In this document: positions 46,150 to 56,762 of the stretch, one piece after another | Layout of the letters: each line of letters begins with the position of its first letter | Position numbering within the stretch: position 1 is the stretch's first letter | NCBI RefSeq assembly: GCF_029016485.1 | Contig: NZ_CP092106.1 | Location: forward strand, 2,604,001 to 2,668,000 | DNA length: 64,000 bases | Source of the DNA: Vibrio sp. JC009 | Lineage (GTDB): Bacteria > Pseudomonadota > Gammaproteobacteria > Enterobacterales > Vibrionaceae | Reading direction: 5' to 3' | Position numbers and translations under genes: made by a program | Notes under the pieces: generated by a model | Databases searched by the model: none | What the model saw: only the letters and a program-made list of their open reading frames with translations | What the model was told of the DNA's origin: nothing

Positions 46150-48075
46150 TTACTTCTTCTCGTCATCCTTAACTTCTTCGAACTCAGCGTCTACAACGTC
46201 ATCGTCTTGAGACTGCTGTTCTGCACCAGCTTCAGCGCCGCCAGCTGCTTGCTGTGCCTGAGCCTGCTGCTGAGCGATTTCCATCAGCTTCTGAGCTGCA
46301 GTCATCAGAGCCTGAACTTTAGCGTCGATAGCTTCTTTGTCGTCGCCGTTCTTCGCTTCTTCAAGTTCTTTGATTGCTGCTTCGATCTTCTCTTTCTCGT
46401 CTGCTGGCAGAGCGTCACCCGCTTCTTCCATTTGCTTACGAGTACCGTGAATCATCTGATCAGCCTGGTTACGTGCAGTTACTAACTCTTCGAACTTCTT
46501 GTCCGCTTCTTTGTTAGCTTCTGCTTCTTGTACCATCTTCTCGATATCATCATCGCTCAGACCGCCAGATGCCTGGATAGTGATCTTCTGCTCTTTACCA
46601 GTCTGCTTGTCTTTTGCAGATACGTGCAGGATACCGTCCGCATCAAGGTCGAATGTTACTTCGATTTGAGGCATGCCGCGAGGTGCTGGCTGGATACCTT
46701 CAAGGTTGAACTGACCAAGAGACTTGTTGTACATAGCCTGCTTACGCTCACCCTGTAGAACGTGGATAGTTACCGCGCTCTGGTTGTCTTCTGCTGTAGA
46801 GAACACCTGGTTCGCTTTCGTCGGGATAGTTGTGTTCTTCTCAACCAGCTTAGTCATCACGCCACCCATAGTCTCGATACCAAGAGACAGTGGAGTTACG
46901 TCAAGAAGAAGTACGTCTTTAACGTCACCAGCAAGAACACCACCCTGTACCGCAGCACCCATAGCTACAGCTTCATCAGGGTTAACGTCACGGCGAGCTT
47001 CTTTACCGAAGAACTCAGCAACTTTAGCCTGAACCATTGGCATACGAGTCTGACCACCAACAAGAATAACGTCAGTGATGTCGCTTACAGACAGGTCTGA
47101 ATCCGCAAGAGCAACTTTTAGAGGCTCAAGAGAACGCTGAACAAGGTCTTCAACAAGTGCTTCAAGTTTTGCACGAGTTACTTTGATGTTCATGTGCTTA
47201 GGACCAGTCGCATCCGCAGTAACGTAAGGTAGGTTTACGTCAGTCTGCTGAGTAGAAGAAAGCTCGATTTTCGCTTTTTCTGCTGCTTCTTTAACACGCT
47301 GCATTGCAAGAGGATCGTTCTTAAGATCGATGCCCTGCTCTGATTTGAACTCGTCTACAAGGTAGTTGATCAGACGGTTATCAAAGTCTTCACCACCAAG
47401 GTGAGTGTCACCGTTTGTAGCAAGTACTTCGAAAGTCTTCTCGCCTTCAACTTCGTCGATTTCGATGATAGAGATATCGAAAGTACCACCACCAAGGTCG
47501 TAAACAGCGATAGTGCGATCACCGCCTGATTTGTCCAGACCGTAAGCCAGTGCAGCCGCTGTTGGTTCGTTGATGATACGCTTAACTTCAAGACCTGCGA
47601 TACGGCCGGCATCTTTAGTTGCCTGACGCTGAGCATCGTTAAAGTAAGCAGGAACAGTGATTACTGCGCCAGTTACTTCTTCGCCAAGGAAGTCTTCAGC
47701 TGTTTTCTTCATCTTCTTAAGAACTTCAGCAGAAACCTGAGGAGCCGCCATTTTCTGGCCTTGTGCTTCAACCCAAGCGTCACCGTTGTCAGCCTTAACA
47801 ATGTTGAAAGGCATGATTTCGATATCACGCTGAACTTCTTCGTCTTCAAAACGACGACCGATAAGACGCTTAATAGCGAATAGAGTGTTTTGTGGGTTGG
47901 TTACCGCTTGACGTTTCGCAGGCTGACCAACTAGCGTTTCGCCGTCTGTATAAGCGATAACAGATGCTGTGGTACGCTCACCTTCAGCATTTTCGATTAC
48001 GCGTGGTGCGTCGCCGTCAAGTACAGCAACACATGAGTTAGTAGTACCTAAGTCAATACCAATGATTTTACCCAT
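46150..48075 (-). CDS. dnaK: Chaperone DnaK (Hsp70)
   Basis: A 641-residue Hsp70 with [11 protein letters not shown] at the start, the phosphate-loop [11 protein letters not shown] near 194, linker [15 protein letters not shown] near 390 and the C-terminal EEV-like tail [18 protein letters not shown]. Second gene of grpE-dnaK-dnaJ; it has its own sigma-32 promoter. Confidence 0.98.
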   Translation of the reverse strand: MGKIIGIDLGTTNSCVAVLDGDAPRVIENAEGERTTASVIAYTDGETLVGQPAKRQAVTNPQNTLFAIKRLIGRRFEDEEVQRDIEIMPFNIVKADNGDAWVEAQGQKMAAPQVSAEVLKKMKKTAEDFLGEEVTGAVITVPAYFNDAQRQATKDAGRIAGLEVKRIINEPTAAALAYGLDKSGGDRTIAVYDLGGGTFDISIIEIDEVEGEKTFEVLATNGDTHLGGEDFDNRLINYLVDEFKSEQGIDLKNDPLAMQRVKEAAEKAKIELSSTQQTDVNLPYVTADATGPKHMNIKVTRAKLEALVEDLVQRSLEPLKVALADSDLSVSDITDVILVGGQTRMPMVQAKVAEFFGKEARRDVNPDEAVAMGAAVQGGVLAGDVKDVLLLDVTPLSLGIETMGGVMTKLVEKNTTIPTKANQVFSTAEDNQSAVTIHVLQGERKQAMYNKSLGQFNLEGIQPAPRGMPQIEVTFDLDADGILHVSAKDKQTGKEQKITIQASGGLSDDDIEKMVQEAEANKEADKKFEELVTARNQADQMIHGTRKQMEEAGDALPADEKEKIEAAIKELEEAKNGDDKEAIDAKVQALMTAAQKLMEIAQQQAQAQQAAGGAEAGAEQQSQDDDVVDAEFEEVKDDEKK

Positions 48076-48119
48076 CAGGTTATCTCCGAGAATTCAGTTA
48101 ATTCATTTCTGTTACCCCC

Positions 48120-48148
48120 TAGATGGGGGCTGTGAATCGGGATTCAAC
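48120..48148 (-). promoter_or_regulatory. Sigma-32 heat-shock promoter of dnaK
   Basis: On the minus strand -35 GTTGAA (48143-48148), 14 bases, then -10 CCCCCATCTA (48120-48129). This fits the heat-shock consensus cTTGAA-N13-15-CCCCATnT. Confidence 0.85.
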
Positions 48149-48251
48149 CCCACTCACATTAATGTTTCTTTGTGTATGCACCTTAAATAAGGTCAGTGAA
48201 TGGGTTTTCAAGGGAAAAATGGAAATTTTTGCCAGAATTTTTCGACACAAA

Positions 48252-48284
48252 TAAAAAAAGGCCACTAAACAGCAGCCTTTCAAA
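48252..48284 (-). terminator. Terminator after grpE
   Basis: AAAGGC / GCCTTT outer stem with an imperfect inner part. On the minus strand it is followed by T7. It lies 20 bases after the grpE stop, separating grpE from dnaK. Confidence 0.7.
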
Positions 48285-48304
48285 ACTCAGTTGTCTGGTA
48301 TCTG

Positions 48305-48922
48305 TTACTTAGAAACCATAACCATTGCAGGGCGAACAACACGACCATTCAGCTCGTAACCTTTCTGCATTACGAACATAACCGTGTTTGGTTCAAAATC
48401 TTCGCTTTCCTGAATAGACATTGCCTGATGGAATTCAGGGTTAAATGGCTGACCTTCAGGGTTAATCTCTTTAAGGCCGAATTTAGCAACGGTATCGATA
48501 AACGTTTTGTGAGTCAGTTCCACACCTTCAACCACTGGCTTAACCGCTTCGTTTTCCATATCTGCGTGGCTAATAGCACGCTCAAGGTTATCGATGACCG
48601 GCAGCAGTTCTTCAGCAAACTTGTTAAGCGCGTATTTACGAGCCTTGTCAATTTCCTGCTCAGTGCGACGACGCATGTTATCCACTTCCGCTTTTGCACG
48701 AAGAACAGAGTCCTGCTGCTCTTTTACTTTAGCTTCGCTTGAAAGCAGTGCAGCTTCCAGCTGAGCAATCTTAGCTTCCTGCTCATCCTGCGCATCACCT
48801 TCTTCATTCCAATCGATATCAGCGTCAGAACCTACAGCTTCCACTTCTTCCTGAGCTTCTTCCTGCTCAACAGTTTCCTGCTTCAGTTCTTCTTCATTTA
48901 CCTTATTTTCTTCGTTACTCAT
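48305..48922 (-). CDS. grpE: Nucleotide exchange factor GrpE
   Basis: A 205-residue protein. Acidic N-terminus, long coiled coil (about 55-110) and the C-terminal beta domain with the signature around [14 protein letters not shown] and [25 protein letters not shown]. It exchanges ADP on DnaK. Start 48922 has TGGAGAT upstream; the longer frame adds 16 residues without support. Confidence 0.96.
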   Translation of the reverse strand: MSNEENKVNEEELKQETVEQEEAQEEVEAVGSDADIDWNEEGDAQDEQEAKIAQLEAALLSSEAKVKEQQDSVLRAKAEVDNMRRRTEQEIDKARKYALNKFAEELLPVIDNLERAISHADMENEAVKPVVEGVELTHKTFIDTVAKFGLKEINPEGQPFNPEFHQAMSIQESEDFEPNTVMFVMQKGYELNGRVVRPAMVMVSK

Positions 48923-49021
48923 GATATCTCCAGACTTCGGAATTCTATGTTCAAAGCAAGCAACTGACACTTTTCCACATTAACGGGATAAATTGCTCGC
49001 TAAATTGTTCAACTTGCCCTT

Positions 49022-49050
49022 ATTATGGGGATAGATAATTCGGAATCAAG
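49022..49050 (-). promoter_or_regulatory. Sigma-32 promoter candidate of grpE
   Basis: On the minus strand CTTGAT (49045-49050), 14 bases, then CCCCATAAT (49022-49030). The spacing equals that of the dnaK promoter, and one base of the -35 differs from CTTGAA. Confidence 0.75.
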
Positions 49051-49103
49051 CATCTGAGCGTGTTAATCTCTCATTGCTCTAAATAAGTAATTGGATCATC
49101 GGC

Positions 49104-49988
49104 ATGAATAAGCCTTTCAACGTTATCGGCATAATCGGTAAACCCCGCAATCACAAGGCAGTACAAACCCACAAAGAGCTCTTTTGCTGGCTTCAATCAC
49201 AGGGCTACACCACCTTAATTGATGATCGCCTGATCGATATTCTTGAAGATATTGATAACGAAAATTTTACTTCTTTGGTCAATATCGGTGAGCAGGCCGA
49301 TCTTGCGATAGTGGTTGGCGGTGACGGTAACATGCTGGGTGCAGCCCGTGTGCTTTCCCGTTTTGATATCAGCGTCATCGGCGTTAACCGCGGAAACCTG
49401 GGCTTTCTGACCGACCTGAACCCGGAAGATTTCCAGCAAGCGCTGAAAAAAGTGCTGGACGGGCACTACCTGACCGAAGAGCGATTCCTTCTTGAAGCCG
49501 AAGTGTATCGCCACGGAAAACAGAAAAGTCACAGCGCCGCACTGAACGAAGTGGTTCTCCACCCGGGTAAAATCGCTCATATGATTGAATTTGAAGTCTA
49601 TATTGACGACTCCTTTGCCTTCTCCCAACGCTCTGACGGTCTGATTATTTCTACCCCGACGGGTTCAACGGCTTATTCATTGTCTGGTGGCGGCCCTATT
49701 CTGTCACCGAGCCTGAATGCGATTTCTATTGTTCCTATGTTCCCACATACTCTTTCCAGCAGGCCTTTAGTTGTTGATGGAAACAAAAAGGTCAAACTCT
49801 CTGTTTCTCCGGATAACAGAGGTACTCAGGAAGTCAGTTGTGACGGTCAGATATCGCTTCCGGTTTCACCTTCAGATGAGATCGTGATTTACCAAAGCCC
49901 CAATGTGTTAAAACTGATCCACCCGGAAGATTACAGCTACTATCACGTTCTGAGAAACAAACTAGGCTGGTCGAGTAAGTTGTTTTAA
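49104..49988 (+). CDS. nadK: NAD kinase
   Basis: A 294-residue NAD kinase. [13 protein letters not shown] near 72 holds the catalytic aspartate, [11 protein letters not shown] near 96 and the [18 protein letters not shown] segment near 182. It phosphorylates NAD to NADP. It is divergent from grpE and upstream of recN. Confidence 0.97.
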   Translation: MNKPFNVIGIIGKPRNHKAVQTHKELFCWLQSQGYTTLIDDRLIDILEDIDNENFTSLVNIGEQADLAIVVGGDGNMLGAARVLSRFDISVIGVNRGNLGFLTDLNPEDFQQALKKVLDGHYLTEERFLLEAEVYRHGKQKSHSAALNEVVLHPGKIAHMIEFEVYIDDSFAFSQRSDGLIISTPTGSTAYSLSGGGPILSPSLNAISIVPMFPHTLSSRPLVVDGNKKVKLSVSPDNRGTQEVSCDGQISLPVSPSDEIVIYQSPNVLKLIHPEDYSYYHVLRNKLGWSSKLF

Positions 49989-50034
49989 CTCACATTAATG
50001 AACTGTTCATAAAAAAGTCACCCGTATGACTTTA

Positions 50035-50050
50035 CTGTATAAAGAAACAG
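50035..50050 (+). promoter_or_regulatory. LexA box 1 upstream of recN
   Basis: CTGTATAAAGAAACAG fits the SOS-box pattern CTGT-N8-ACAG exactly. Confidence 0.88.
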
Positions 50051-50056
50051 TATATA

Positions 50057-50072
50057 CTGTTCTCTTATACAG
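50057..50072 (+). promoter_or_regulatory. LexA box 2 upstream of recN
   Basis: CTGTTCTCTTATACAG is a second exact CTGT-N8-ACAG, centred 22 bp from box 1 (two helical turns) and ending 28 bases before the recN start. Tandem boxes predict tight SOS control, as known for recN in Escherichia coli. Confidence 0.88.
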
Positions 50073-50099
50073 TAATGTTTGGTTATACAGGTATTCAAA

Positions 50100-51761
50100 A
50101 TGCTGGCTCATTTAAGTGTTAATAATTTTGCTATTGTTAAATCGCTGCAACTTGAACTTTCAAAGGGCATGACAACCATCACCGGTGAAACCGGTGCCGG
50201 TAAGTCTATCGCCATTGACGCATTAGGCCTTTGCCTTGGCGGTCGCGCCGAAGCAAGTATGGTCCGTCAGGGAGAAGATAAAACCGAAGTCTGCGCAGCC
50301 TTTTTACTGGATAACAATGTTAACGCTACCCGCTGGCTGGAAGACAACGAACTGCTAGATGGTAGTGAGTGCATACTTCGCCGTATTATCACCAAGGACG
50401 GCCGCTCCAGAGCCTTTATCAACGGAAGTCCTGTTCCGCTTTCCCAGCTAAAATCACTGGGTCAGAAGTTAATCAATATCCATGGACAGCACGCTCACCA
50501 CCAGTTGATGAAGAGTGAATATCAACTTTCCATGCTTGATCAGTATGCAGGCCATGGCGAGCTTATTAACAAATCTCAACAGCACTACCAGACCTGGCGT
50601 CAGGCTCAGAACAAGCTAAAAGAGCTGCGTCAGAACAGTGCTGAAAACGAAGCACAAAAGCAGCTTCTTGAATACCAGATCAAAGAGCTTAATGAGCTTG
50701 CCCTTGAAGAGAATGAATTTATTGAACTTGAGCAAGAACATAAAAAGCTGGCTAACAGCGGCGAACTGGCGACCAACTGCCAGCAAGCAATTGAGCTTAT
50801 TTATGAAGGCGAAGAGGTCAATGCCCTTAGCATTCTTCAGACAGCCTCCTCGTCACTGATTCAACTGGCCGAACTTGATTCTCAGCTAGCCTCACTGCCG
50901 GCTATGCTGGATGAAGCTATTATCCAGATTGAAGAGACCAACAACGAACTTCGCAGCTATCTGGACTCCATTGATGTTGATCCGGAAAGAATGGCCTTTG
51001 TTGAAGAGCGCTTCTCTAAAGTCATGTCTATCTCCCGTAAACACCACGTCATGCCTGAAGAGCTTTATGCTCACCACCAGGATCTGCTTAAGCAGATTGA
51101 AGAGTTGGACTGCTCGGATGAAAAACTGGATGCTCTGGCTGAAGAAGTGGATAAGAAAAAAGAGAAATTCCTTTCCAGTGCAGAAAAACTCAGTAAATCT
51201 CGCCGACGCTACGGAAGAGAACTGGATAAGCTGATCAGTAAAAGCATGCATGAACTGAGCATGGAAAAAGCCAAGTTCAGCATTGATATCGCCAGTGATG
51301 AAAAACACGCCTCTCCGCTGGGTATCGATCAGATCACTTTCCTTGTGTCCACTAACCCAGGCCAGCCAATGCAGCCAATTGCAAAAGTAGCCTCTGGCGG
51401 TGAGCTTTCGCGTATTTCTCTGGCCATTCAGGTAATCACGGCTCAGAAAGTTGATACACCAAGCCTGATTTTTGATGAAGTGGATGTGGGCATCAGTGGC
51501 CCGACAGCGGCAGTGGTTGGCAAAATGCTGAGAACACTTGGCGAATCCACTCAGGTGCTTTGTGTGACTCACCTGCCTCAGGTTGCCGGTTGCGGCCACC
51601 AACAGCTATTTGTCGCTAAGCAGACAAAGGCTGGCAAAACAGAAACCCAGATGCGTACTCTGAATGAAGACCAGCGCGTATCTGAACTGGCAAGACTACT
51701 GGGCGGAAGCCAGATTACCGAAACCACACTGGCAAACGCCAAAGAACTGCTGGCCGCTTAA
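50100..51761 (+). CDS. recN: DNA repair ATPase RecN
   Basis: A 553-residue SMC-like protein. [16 protein letters not shown] at the start, Walker A GETGAGKS near 31-38, long coiled coils in the middle, and a C-terminal head with [35 protein letters not shown] and [11 protein letters not shown]. It acts in double-strand-break repair. Start 50100 is chosen over 50079 by family alignment and distance from the LexA box. Confidence 0.96.
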   Translation: MLAHLSVNNFAIVKSLQLELSKGMTTITGETGAGKSIAIDALGLCLGGRAEASMVRQGEDKTEVCAAFLLDNNVNATRWLEDNELLDGSECILRRIITKDGRSRAFINGSPVPLSQLKSLGQKLINIHGQHAHHQLMKSEYQLSMLDQYAGHGELINKSQQHYQTWRQAQNKLKELRQNSAENEAQKQLLEYQIKELNELALEENEFIELEQEHKKLANSGELATNCQQAIELIYEGEEVNALSILQTASSSLIQLAELDSQLASLPAMLDEAIIQIEETNNELRSYLDSIDVDPERMAFVEERFSKVMSISRKHHVMPEELYAHHQDLLKQIEELDCSDEKLDALAEEVDKKKEKFLSSAEKLSKSRRRYGRELDKLISKSMHELSMEKAKFSIDIASDEKHASPLGIDQITFLVSTNPGQPMQPIAKVASGGELSRISLAIQVITAQKVDTPSLIFDEVDVGISGPTAAVVGKMLRTLGESTQVLCVTHLPQVAGCGHQQLFVAKQTKAGKTETQMRTLNEDQRVSELARLLGGSQITETTLANAKELLAA

Positions 51762-51821
51762 TGAAACTAAATCTGAAATCTGCTGTCTGAGTTAAAAGTA
51801 CCAATAAAGTCCCTTTTACAT

Positions 51822-51857
51822 CTTGGCTGAGCTTGTTTATCATCAGCCAAGATTTTT
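51822..51857 (+). terminator. Terminator after recN
   Basis: CTTGGCTGA / TCAGCCAAG perfect 9-bp stem with a 12-nt loop and a T5 run, between recN and bamE. Confidence 0.88.
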
Positions 51858-51885
51858 GAAATACACAGATTAAGAAATTTCAGTT

Positions 51886-52248
51886 ATGCAGTTGAAAAAG
51901 TGGTTAGCCGTCATCCCACTAGCGGTAACGATGATGACAGGTTGCTCTGTAGCGGAGAAGCTTGTATACCGAATCGACATCAATCAGGGTAATTATGTTG
52001 AACAGCAAGCGGTCGATCAGCTTAAGTTTGGCATGAGCAAAGAGCAGGTTCGCTATGTTTTAGGCTCACCTATGCTGGTTGAGAATGGGTACCCAAATAC
52101 CTGGTACTATATTTATCACCATACTCAAGGACACAAAGATTCTATCCAGAAGAACCTGTTCGTTTATTTCAGTGACGATGGCAGTCTGCTGAACATCGAC
52201 GGCGACTTCCCGACAGGTGAAGGCTTCTTCGAAAGAGTCCACTACTAA
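51886..52248 (+). CDS. bamE: Outer membrane protein assembly factor BamE
   Basis: A 120-residue lipoprotein with a signal peptide and lipobox MMTGC, then the SmpA/OmlA fold ([37 protein letters not shown]). It is part of the BAM complex for outer-membrane barrel insertion. It is convergent with rnfH. Confidence 0.95.
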   Translation: MQLKKWLAVIPLAVTMMTGCSVAEKLVYRIDINQGNYVEQQAVDQLKFGMSKEQVRYVLGSPMLVENGYPNTWYYIYHHTQGHKDSIQKNLFVYFSDDGSLLNIDGDFPTGEGFFERVHY

Positions 52249-52286
52249 TTGTAGAAGAGCTGGCCACATGCCAGCTCTTCTTTTAT

Positions 52287-52637
52287 CTATTTCTTTCTTA
52301 GCTCGTTTGGCTTACCACCTGTAACAGGGTCCGCTTTTCCGGAAGCTTTTGCCTGCTCAGCCCGCTTGCGCCTGATTTCTTTGGGGTCAGCAAGCAATGC
52401 CCTGTAGATCTCAATTCTGTCTCGGTCACGCACAGTCGCGTTCAATTTAACGTTGCGGCCGAACACGCCCACTTTATTCTTTGCCAGATCTATCTCAGGG
52501 TACATCTCCAGTACACCCGATTGCTTGATGATCTCTTCCACCGTCTGAGACTTATCTACCGCCTCAGTAATCACTCGCTGCTCATGTGGCAAAGCATAAA
52601 CTACTTCTACATGAATCATGTCAGACTCGATATTCAT
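52287..52637 (-). CDS. rnfH: RnfH family ubiquitin-like protein
   Basis: A 116-residue small beta-grasp protein with [11 protein letters not shown] at the start and [42 protein letters not shown], the RnfH signature. Function is unsettled in the family. Its ATG overlaps the ratA stop (TAATG), the usual ratA-rnfH coupling. Confidence 0.93.
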   Translation of the reverse strand: MNIESDMIHVEVVYALPHEQRVITEAVDKSQTVEEIIKQSGVLEMYPEIDLAKNKVGVFGRNVKLNATVRDRDRIEIYRALLADPKEIRRKRAEQAKASGKADPVTGGKPNELRKK

Positions 52638-53065
52638 TAATACACCTGCTTCGCTCTTTTGGTGAAGGCACTCACCATGTTATTAGTTAATTCAGAAAAC
52701 ACCTTACCAAAGGCCACTTCCACCAGTTTGCTGGAGAACTCAAAATCCAGCTTAAGTTCTACTTTGCACGCCTGCTCATCAAGTTCGGTAAAGTACCAGC
52801 CCCCTTTCAGAGACTTAAATGGACCGTCCACCAGCTCCATCATTATCTCCTTCCCTGAAACCAGAGTATTTGAAGTGGTAAAGGTTTTGCGTATTCCAGC
52901 TTTAGATACATCCACAGAAGCGACCATTTTCTCCGGATCCGACTCAATGATCTTTGAGCCGGAACAACCTGGTAAAAATTCAGGATAGCGTGACACATCG
53001 TTAACTAAATCATACATCTGCTCAGCGCTGAAGGAGACCAGTGCTGAACGTCGAACTTGAGGCAT
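52637..53065 (-). CDS. ratA: RatA family START-domain protein (ribosome association toxin / CoQ-binding type)
   Basis: A 142-residue polyketide-cyclase/START-fold protein. [28 protein letters not shown] at the N-terminus and [26 protein letters not shown] at the C-terminus match the RatA/Coq10 family. RatA was described as blocking 70S association in E. coli; a ubiquinone-related role is proposed for homologues. It is divergent from smpB. Confidence 0.92.
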   Translation of the reverse strand: MPQVRRSALVSFSAEQMYDLVNDVSRYPEFLPGCSGSKIIESDPEKMVASVDVSKAGIRKTFTTSNTLVSGKEIMMELVDGPFKSLKGGWYFTELDEQACKVELKLDFEFSSKLVEVAFGKVFSELTNNMVSAFTKRAKQVY

Positions 53066-53215
53066 ACTTACTCTCTGTATTACTAAACCAGTGCAACTAC
53101 GAACAAATCATTCCCGTAAGCATTGGTAATCTTGTGACGAAAAAAGCGTTTTTCTAAAACTAACCGAAAAATAAGGATTTCCCAATAAGGGGACGATCCG
53201 TATAATGAGGCCATT

Positions 53216-53701
53216 ATGGCAAAGAAAAAATCAAAAACCAAAGCTGGTAGCAATACCATCGCACTGAACAAAAAAGCCCGTCACGAATATTTTATCGAAG
53301 ACGAAGTTGAAGCAGGTCTTGAGCTACAGGGTTGGGAAGTAAAATCCCTGCGCCAGGGCAAAGCCAATATTGCTGAAAGCTACGTTTATATCAGAGACGG
53401 TGAAGCCTTTGTCAGTGGCATTACTATCACGCCTCTAAACCAGGCATCAACACATGTTGTGGCTAACCCAACGCGCGTTCGTAAGCTATTATTAAATAGA
53501 AGAGAGCTGGACAATCTGTTTGGCCGTGTTAACCGTGAAGGTATGACACTCACCGCGCTTTCTCTGTACTGGTCCCGCTCTTGGGTAAAAATCAAGATCG
53601 GTGTTGCTAAGGGTAAAAAGCTTCACGACAAACGTACTGATATGAAAGAGAAAGATTGGGCACGCGATAAAGCTCGTATTATGAAGAGCAAATTGCGCTA
53701 A
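53216..53701 (+). CDS. smpB: SsrA-binding protein SmpB
   Basis: A 161-residue tmRNA-binding protein: [35 protein letters not shown] and the basic C-terminal tail ([25 protein letters not shown]). It escorts tmRNA into stalled ribosomes. It lies directly upstream of ssrA. Confidence 0.98.
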   Translation: MAKKKSKTKAGSNTIALNKKARHEYFIEDEVEAGLELQGWEVKSLRQGKANIAESYVYIRDGEAFVSGITITPLNQASTHVVANPTRVRKLLLNRRELDNLFGRVNREGMTLTALSLYWSRSWVKIKIGVAKGKKLHDKRTDMKEKDWARDKARIMKSKLR

Positions 53702-53770
53702 ACTTAATCAACTGAACCTGCAAGTGCTAGACAGTGTAACGTTTTCTGGTACTATGCTCGTTCTACCTCA

Positions 53771-54137
53771 GGGGCTGATCTAGGATTCGACGGGAATTTT
53801 GCAGTCTGAGGTGCATGCCGTGGGGCGGTTGGCCACGTAAAAAGCCGCAAAAAAATAGTCGCAAACGACGAAAACTACGCACTAGCAGCTTAATAACCTG
53901 CTCAGAGCTCTCTCGCCCTAGCTTCCGCACGTAAGACGGGGAATTACGAGAGATCAAACCCAAACGCGCTAGCCCGGATTCTCCCGCCTGAGAGATGAAC
54001 GGCGAATTCTAATTCAGGATAGTCATTCATTCGCGTGTCGGTTCGCAGGTGGGTGGTGAAATTAAAGATCGACTAAGCATGTAGTACCAAAGATGAATGG
54101 TTTTCGGACGCGGGTTCAACTCCCGCCAGCTCCACCA
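53771..54137 (+). ncRNA. ssrA: Transfer-messenger RNA (tmRNA)
   Basis: Starts GGGGCTGATCTAGGATTCG and ends with the TTCAACTCCCGCCAGCTCCACCA-like acceptor segment, pairing as in tRNA-Ala-like domains. The tag reading frame (53861-53893) encodes ANDENYALAA followed by TAA. CCA is encoded. The 3' end is a well-known integration site; an integrase gene follows 161 bases downstream. Confidence 0.98.
54110..54137 (+). other. Probable attachment site (attL) at the ssrA 3' end
   Basis: The 3' terminal segment of ssrA (GGACGCGGGTTCAACTCCCG and on to CCA) is the usual crossover region for tmRNA-specific tyrosine recombinases. I searched the window to 64000 by eye and did not find a second copy, so the far junction is outside or lost. 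Confidence 0.55.
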
Positions 54138-54148
54138 ATTCAACATCT

Positions 54149-54174
54149 AAAGACGTCCAAGGGCGTCTTTTTTT
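54149..54174 (+). terminator. Terminator after ssrA
   Basis: AGACGTCC-AA-GGGCGTCT stem followed by a T run, 14 bases after the tmRNA CCA end. Confidence 0.85.
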
Positions 54175-54298
54175 GTGCCAGCAACAACCAAAAATCAATA
54201 AGTTATCGTCTTTTTGCGTCTAATGCCGTATTACCCCGACTTGCTTTTATATTACCCCTAGCGTTACCCTTACCTTGAGGAAGTAAATTTATGGGGTA

Positions 54299-55543
54299 AT
54301 GGAAATGGCAAAATCTAAAGGTCTAACCGATAAAGTTATCAAGCAAACACCAACAACAGGCAAGGAATACACCTTATCCGATGGTGACGGATTACAGCTT
54401 CGAGTCCGTCCCAATGGCTCGAAATCATGGCAATTCAGATACAGACACCCACACACCAACAAAATCAGCAAAATGGCTCTAGGCTCTTATCCAGCTTTAG
54501 GCTTAAAAGATGCTCGCAAACTCACGATCTCTCACAATGAACAAGTCGCTCTAGGTATCGACCCAAAAGAAAAAAAAGAACAAGCTAAACAAGAGCACCA
54601 AGCCCTATACGAACACACGTTTAAAAATATTGCGGTGAAATGGTTTGAAATGAAAAAGCCCGAAGTAACACCCGATTACGCTACAGATATTTGGCGTTCT
54701 TTTGAACTTCACATATTCCCCCATCTAGCCGATACACCTATCAGCCAGATCACAGCACCAGACACAATTGAGATAATGCGACCTATTGAAGCAAAAGGCA
54801 GCCTAGAAACAATTAAGCGGCTCTCTCAGCGTCTTAATGAGGTTATGGATTACGCTGTAAACCACGGCTTTATTCATGCTAACCCCCTTTCTGGTATCCG
54901 TAAGGTTTTCAAGAAACCGAAGAAAGAACACATGAAAGCCCTTACCCCGGCAGAACTACCCGAACTGATGGGGGCAATTGCAAACGCCAGCATAAAGCGA
55001 ACAACTCGATGCCTAATAGAGTTTCAGCTACACACTATGACTCGACCAAGTGAAGCGGCAGCAGCAGAGTGGAGTGAGTTTGACCTCAAAGCGAAAGTAT
55101 GGACGATTCCAGCCAAGCGCATGAAAAAGCGCAGAGAACATCGAATACCACTAACCGATCAAGTATTGGGTTTATTGGAAGTGATGAAAGCAATTAACGG
55201 ATATTCAGCTTTTGTTTTTGCCTCAGCCTCAGACCCAAAGAAGCCAAGCGACAGCCAAACCGCTAACATGGCTCTAAAACGTATGGGCTTTGCTGGTCGC
55301 TTAGTAAGTCACGGTTTACGCTCTCTCGCATCTACCACACTCAATCAGCAAGGTTTTGAGTCTGATCTAGTAGAGGCAGCACTAGCACATGTTGACGGTA
55401 ACGAAGTCAGAGCCGCATATAACCGAACTGATTACCTAGAACGCCGCATACCTATGATGCGCTGGTGGAGCGGTCACATTGAACAGGCGTCACAAGGCAG
55501 TCTATCAATGACAGGCTTTAAAGGCTTAAAGGTGGTGGGCTGA
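54299..55543 (+). CDS. int: P4-type tyrosine integrase of an ssrA-linked island
   Basis: A 414-residue integrase. The N-terminal DUF4102-like domain has LTDKVIKQTP, YTLSDGDGLQLRVRPNGSKSW and MALGSYPALGLKDAR. The catalytic domain has Arg in MTRPSEAAAAEWSEFD near 245, HGLRSLAST near 340, LAH near 364 and the Tyr in AYNRTDYLERR near 377. It recombines an element at a tRNA/tmRNA end. An alternative ATG is two codons in. Stop overlaps the start of the next gene. Confidence 0.92.
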   Translation: MEMAKSKGLTDKVIKQTPTTGKEYTLSDGDGLQLRVRPNGSKSWQFRYRHPHTNKISKMALGSYPALGLKDARKLTISHNEQVALGIDPKEKKEQAKQEHQALYEHTFKNIAVKWFEMKKPEVTPDYATDIWRSFELHIFPHLADTPISQITAPDTIEIMRPIEAKGSLETIKRLSQRLNEVMDYAVNHGFIHANPLSGIRKVFKKPKKEHMKALTPAELPELMGAIANASIKRTTRCLIEFQLHTMTRPSEAAAAEWSEFDLKAKVWTIPAKRMKKRREHRIPLTDQVLGLLEVMKAINGYSAFVFASASDPKKPSDSQTANMALKRMGFAGRLVSHGLRSLASTTLNQQGFESDLVEAALAHVDGNEVRAAYNRTDYLERRIPMMRWWSGHIEQASQGSLSMTGFKGLKVVG

Positions 55544-56085
55544 TGAATGACTTACGATATGATATTCATAGCTGGTTTGACTTAAAAATAGCTTCTGGAC
55601 ATACCCCCAAACAGAAAGTAGACAAAGTTTGCGCTGATATTTTTGATAGAAAAGAAGTCAAACGGAACACTCAAACCCGCTTATTATTTTTGCTGGATGT
55701 TCAGGAAACACTAGAAAAAGCTGAATCAGTACCGCCAGCAAAAGCCGAACGTATAAAAAGAGAGTGCGCCAGAAGAGTAGCCGAAGCTTTAGGTTTAACA
55801 ACATCTACAAAGATTGGACAAGGGCGACCACGAGCTGTATCTGACTCAGAGCTGATCAAACTTTTAGATATGTTTCTTTTTAAGAGATACGGCTGCAAAA
55901 AAATCGATGACCTAACCCTTTATGAAACCTTCACAAGTTTTTTCAGAGAAGTAGACGAGCTACCAAATAAAACAACCGCATGGAATTTTGTCTCCAACTT
56001 AAGCAATACGACAAGTTCAGCGATAGAGAAGCGATATAAATCCCTCAAAGAAAAAACTCTGAACGAACTAAAAGCACCGAGCTAA
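55543..56085 (+). CDS. Hypothetical protein coupled to the integrase
   Basis: A 180-residue soluble, highly charged protein, starting in the TGATG overlap with the integrase stop, so it is translationally coupled. It has no signal peptide or membrane segment. A central ECARRVAEALGL / GRPRAVSDSELIKLLD region could be a small DNA-binding fold, but no family is recognised. Coupling suggests a role in the excision or maintenance of the island (inference). Confidence 0.7.
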   Translation: MNDLRYDIHSWFDLKIASGHTPKQKVDKVCADIFDRKEVKRNTQTRLLFLLDVQETLEKAESVPPAKAERIKRECARRVAEALGLTTSTKIGQGRPRAVSDSELIKLLDMFLFKRYGCKKIDDLTLYETFTSFFREVDELPNKTTAWNFVSNLSNTTSSAIEKRYKSLKEKTLNELKAPS

Positions 56086-56213
56086 CCCTTTTGTTATATA
56101 AATTAACAAAATCCCTATCTGGCAGACTAGTACCTAAACACAGAAGTTATGATCGATTGAATTTAGTACACCAAGGTGGTGTCTCACCTCTTTGGTGCAC
56201 TAAAGCTGCATAA

Positions 56214-56711
56214 TTAAATAACCGGTATCTGGGAGTCAGGCAAAGTCACCCGAATACTTCGCGGTTTACGCGGCTGTTTTTCAATAAGCCCTTTTTTCTC
56301 CAGGTTTTTAATCATCTGATTAACAGTGGGAGCGGTTACTTTAAAGTAGTGCTCCATTTCGGCATAAGCCGGAGGAAAGCCACGAATCTTGGTGTATTGA
56401 TGAATAAAAGCCAGATATTGACCTTGTTTCTCCGTGTACGGAATATCCGGCGGCTCCGGTAGCGATAATAATAGTTCAGCCGGAACATTAACAAAAAGAC
56501 TTCGGGCAACACCGGGGGACTTAATTATCCACTTTTTCTTTTCCAGATTTTTTATCATTTGATTCACTGTAGGAGCTGTGACTTTGAAGTAAGCCTGGAT
56601 ATCAGCGAAGGCTGGCGGGATCCCTCTCAATCGTGTGTACTCGAGAATATAAGTCAGATATTTTCGTTCTTTTTCCGTAAATGAGTAATTTTCAGGGTCA
56701 GGGATCGACAC
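56214..56711 (-). CDS. Tandem LexA-like winged-helix protein carried by the IS630-type element
   Basis: A 165-residue protein made of two copies of a LexA-type DNA-binding winged helix (first about 6-75, second about 87-155). Both share the segment YFKVTAPTVNQMIKNLEKK. There is no LexA peptidase domain. GTG 56711 is preferred as start because AAAAGG precedes it; a TTG lies 12 codons upstream. The gene is divergent from the transposase with only 51 bp between them, so it may repress it (inference). Confidence 0.8.
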   Translation of the reverse strand: MSIPDPENYSFTEKERKYLTYILEYTRLRGIPPAFADIQAYFKVTAPTVNQMIKNLEKKKWIIKSPGVARSLFVNVPAELLLSLPEPPDIPYTEKQGQYLAFIHQYTKIRGFPPAYAEMEHYFKVTAPTVNQMIKNLEKKGLIEKQPRKPRSIRVTLPDSQIPVI

Positions 56712-56762
56712 AGCAAGCCTTTTGTGATCAAGTATGGTGGTTATCAATACCGAGATTGTGCC

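Noticed and set aside
50892..51602. 236-codon open frame antisense to recN
   Set aside because: Shadow of recN without own signals.
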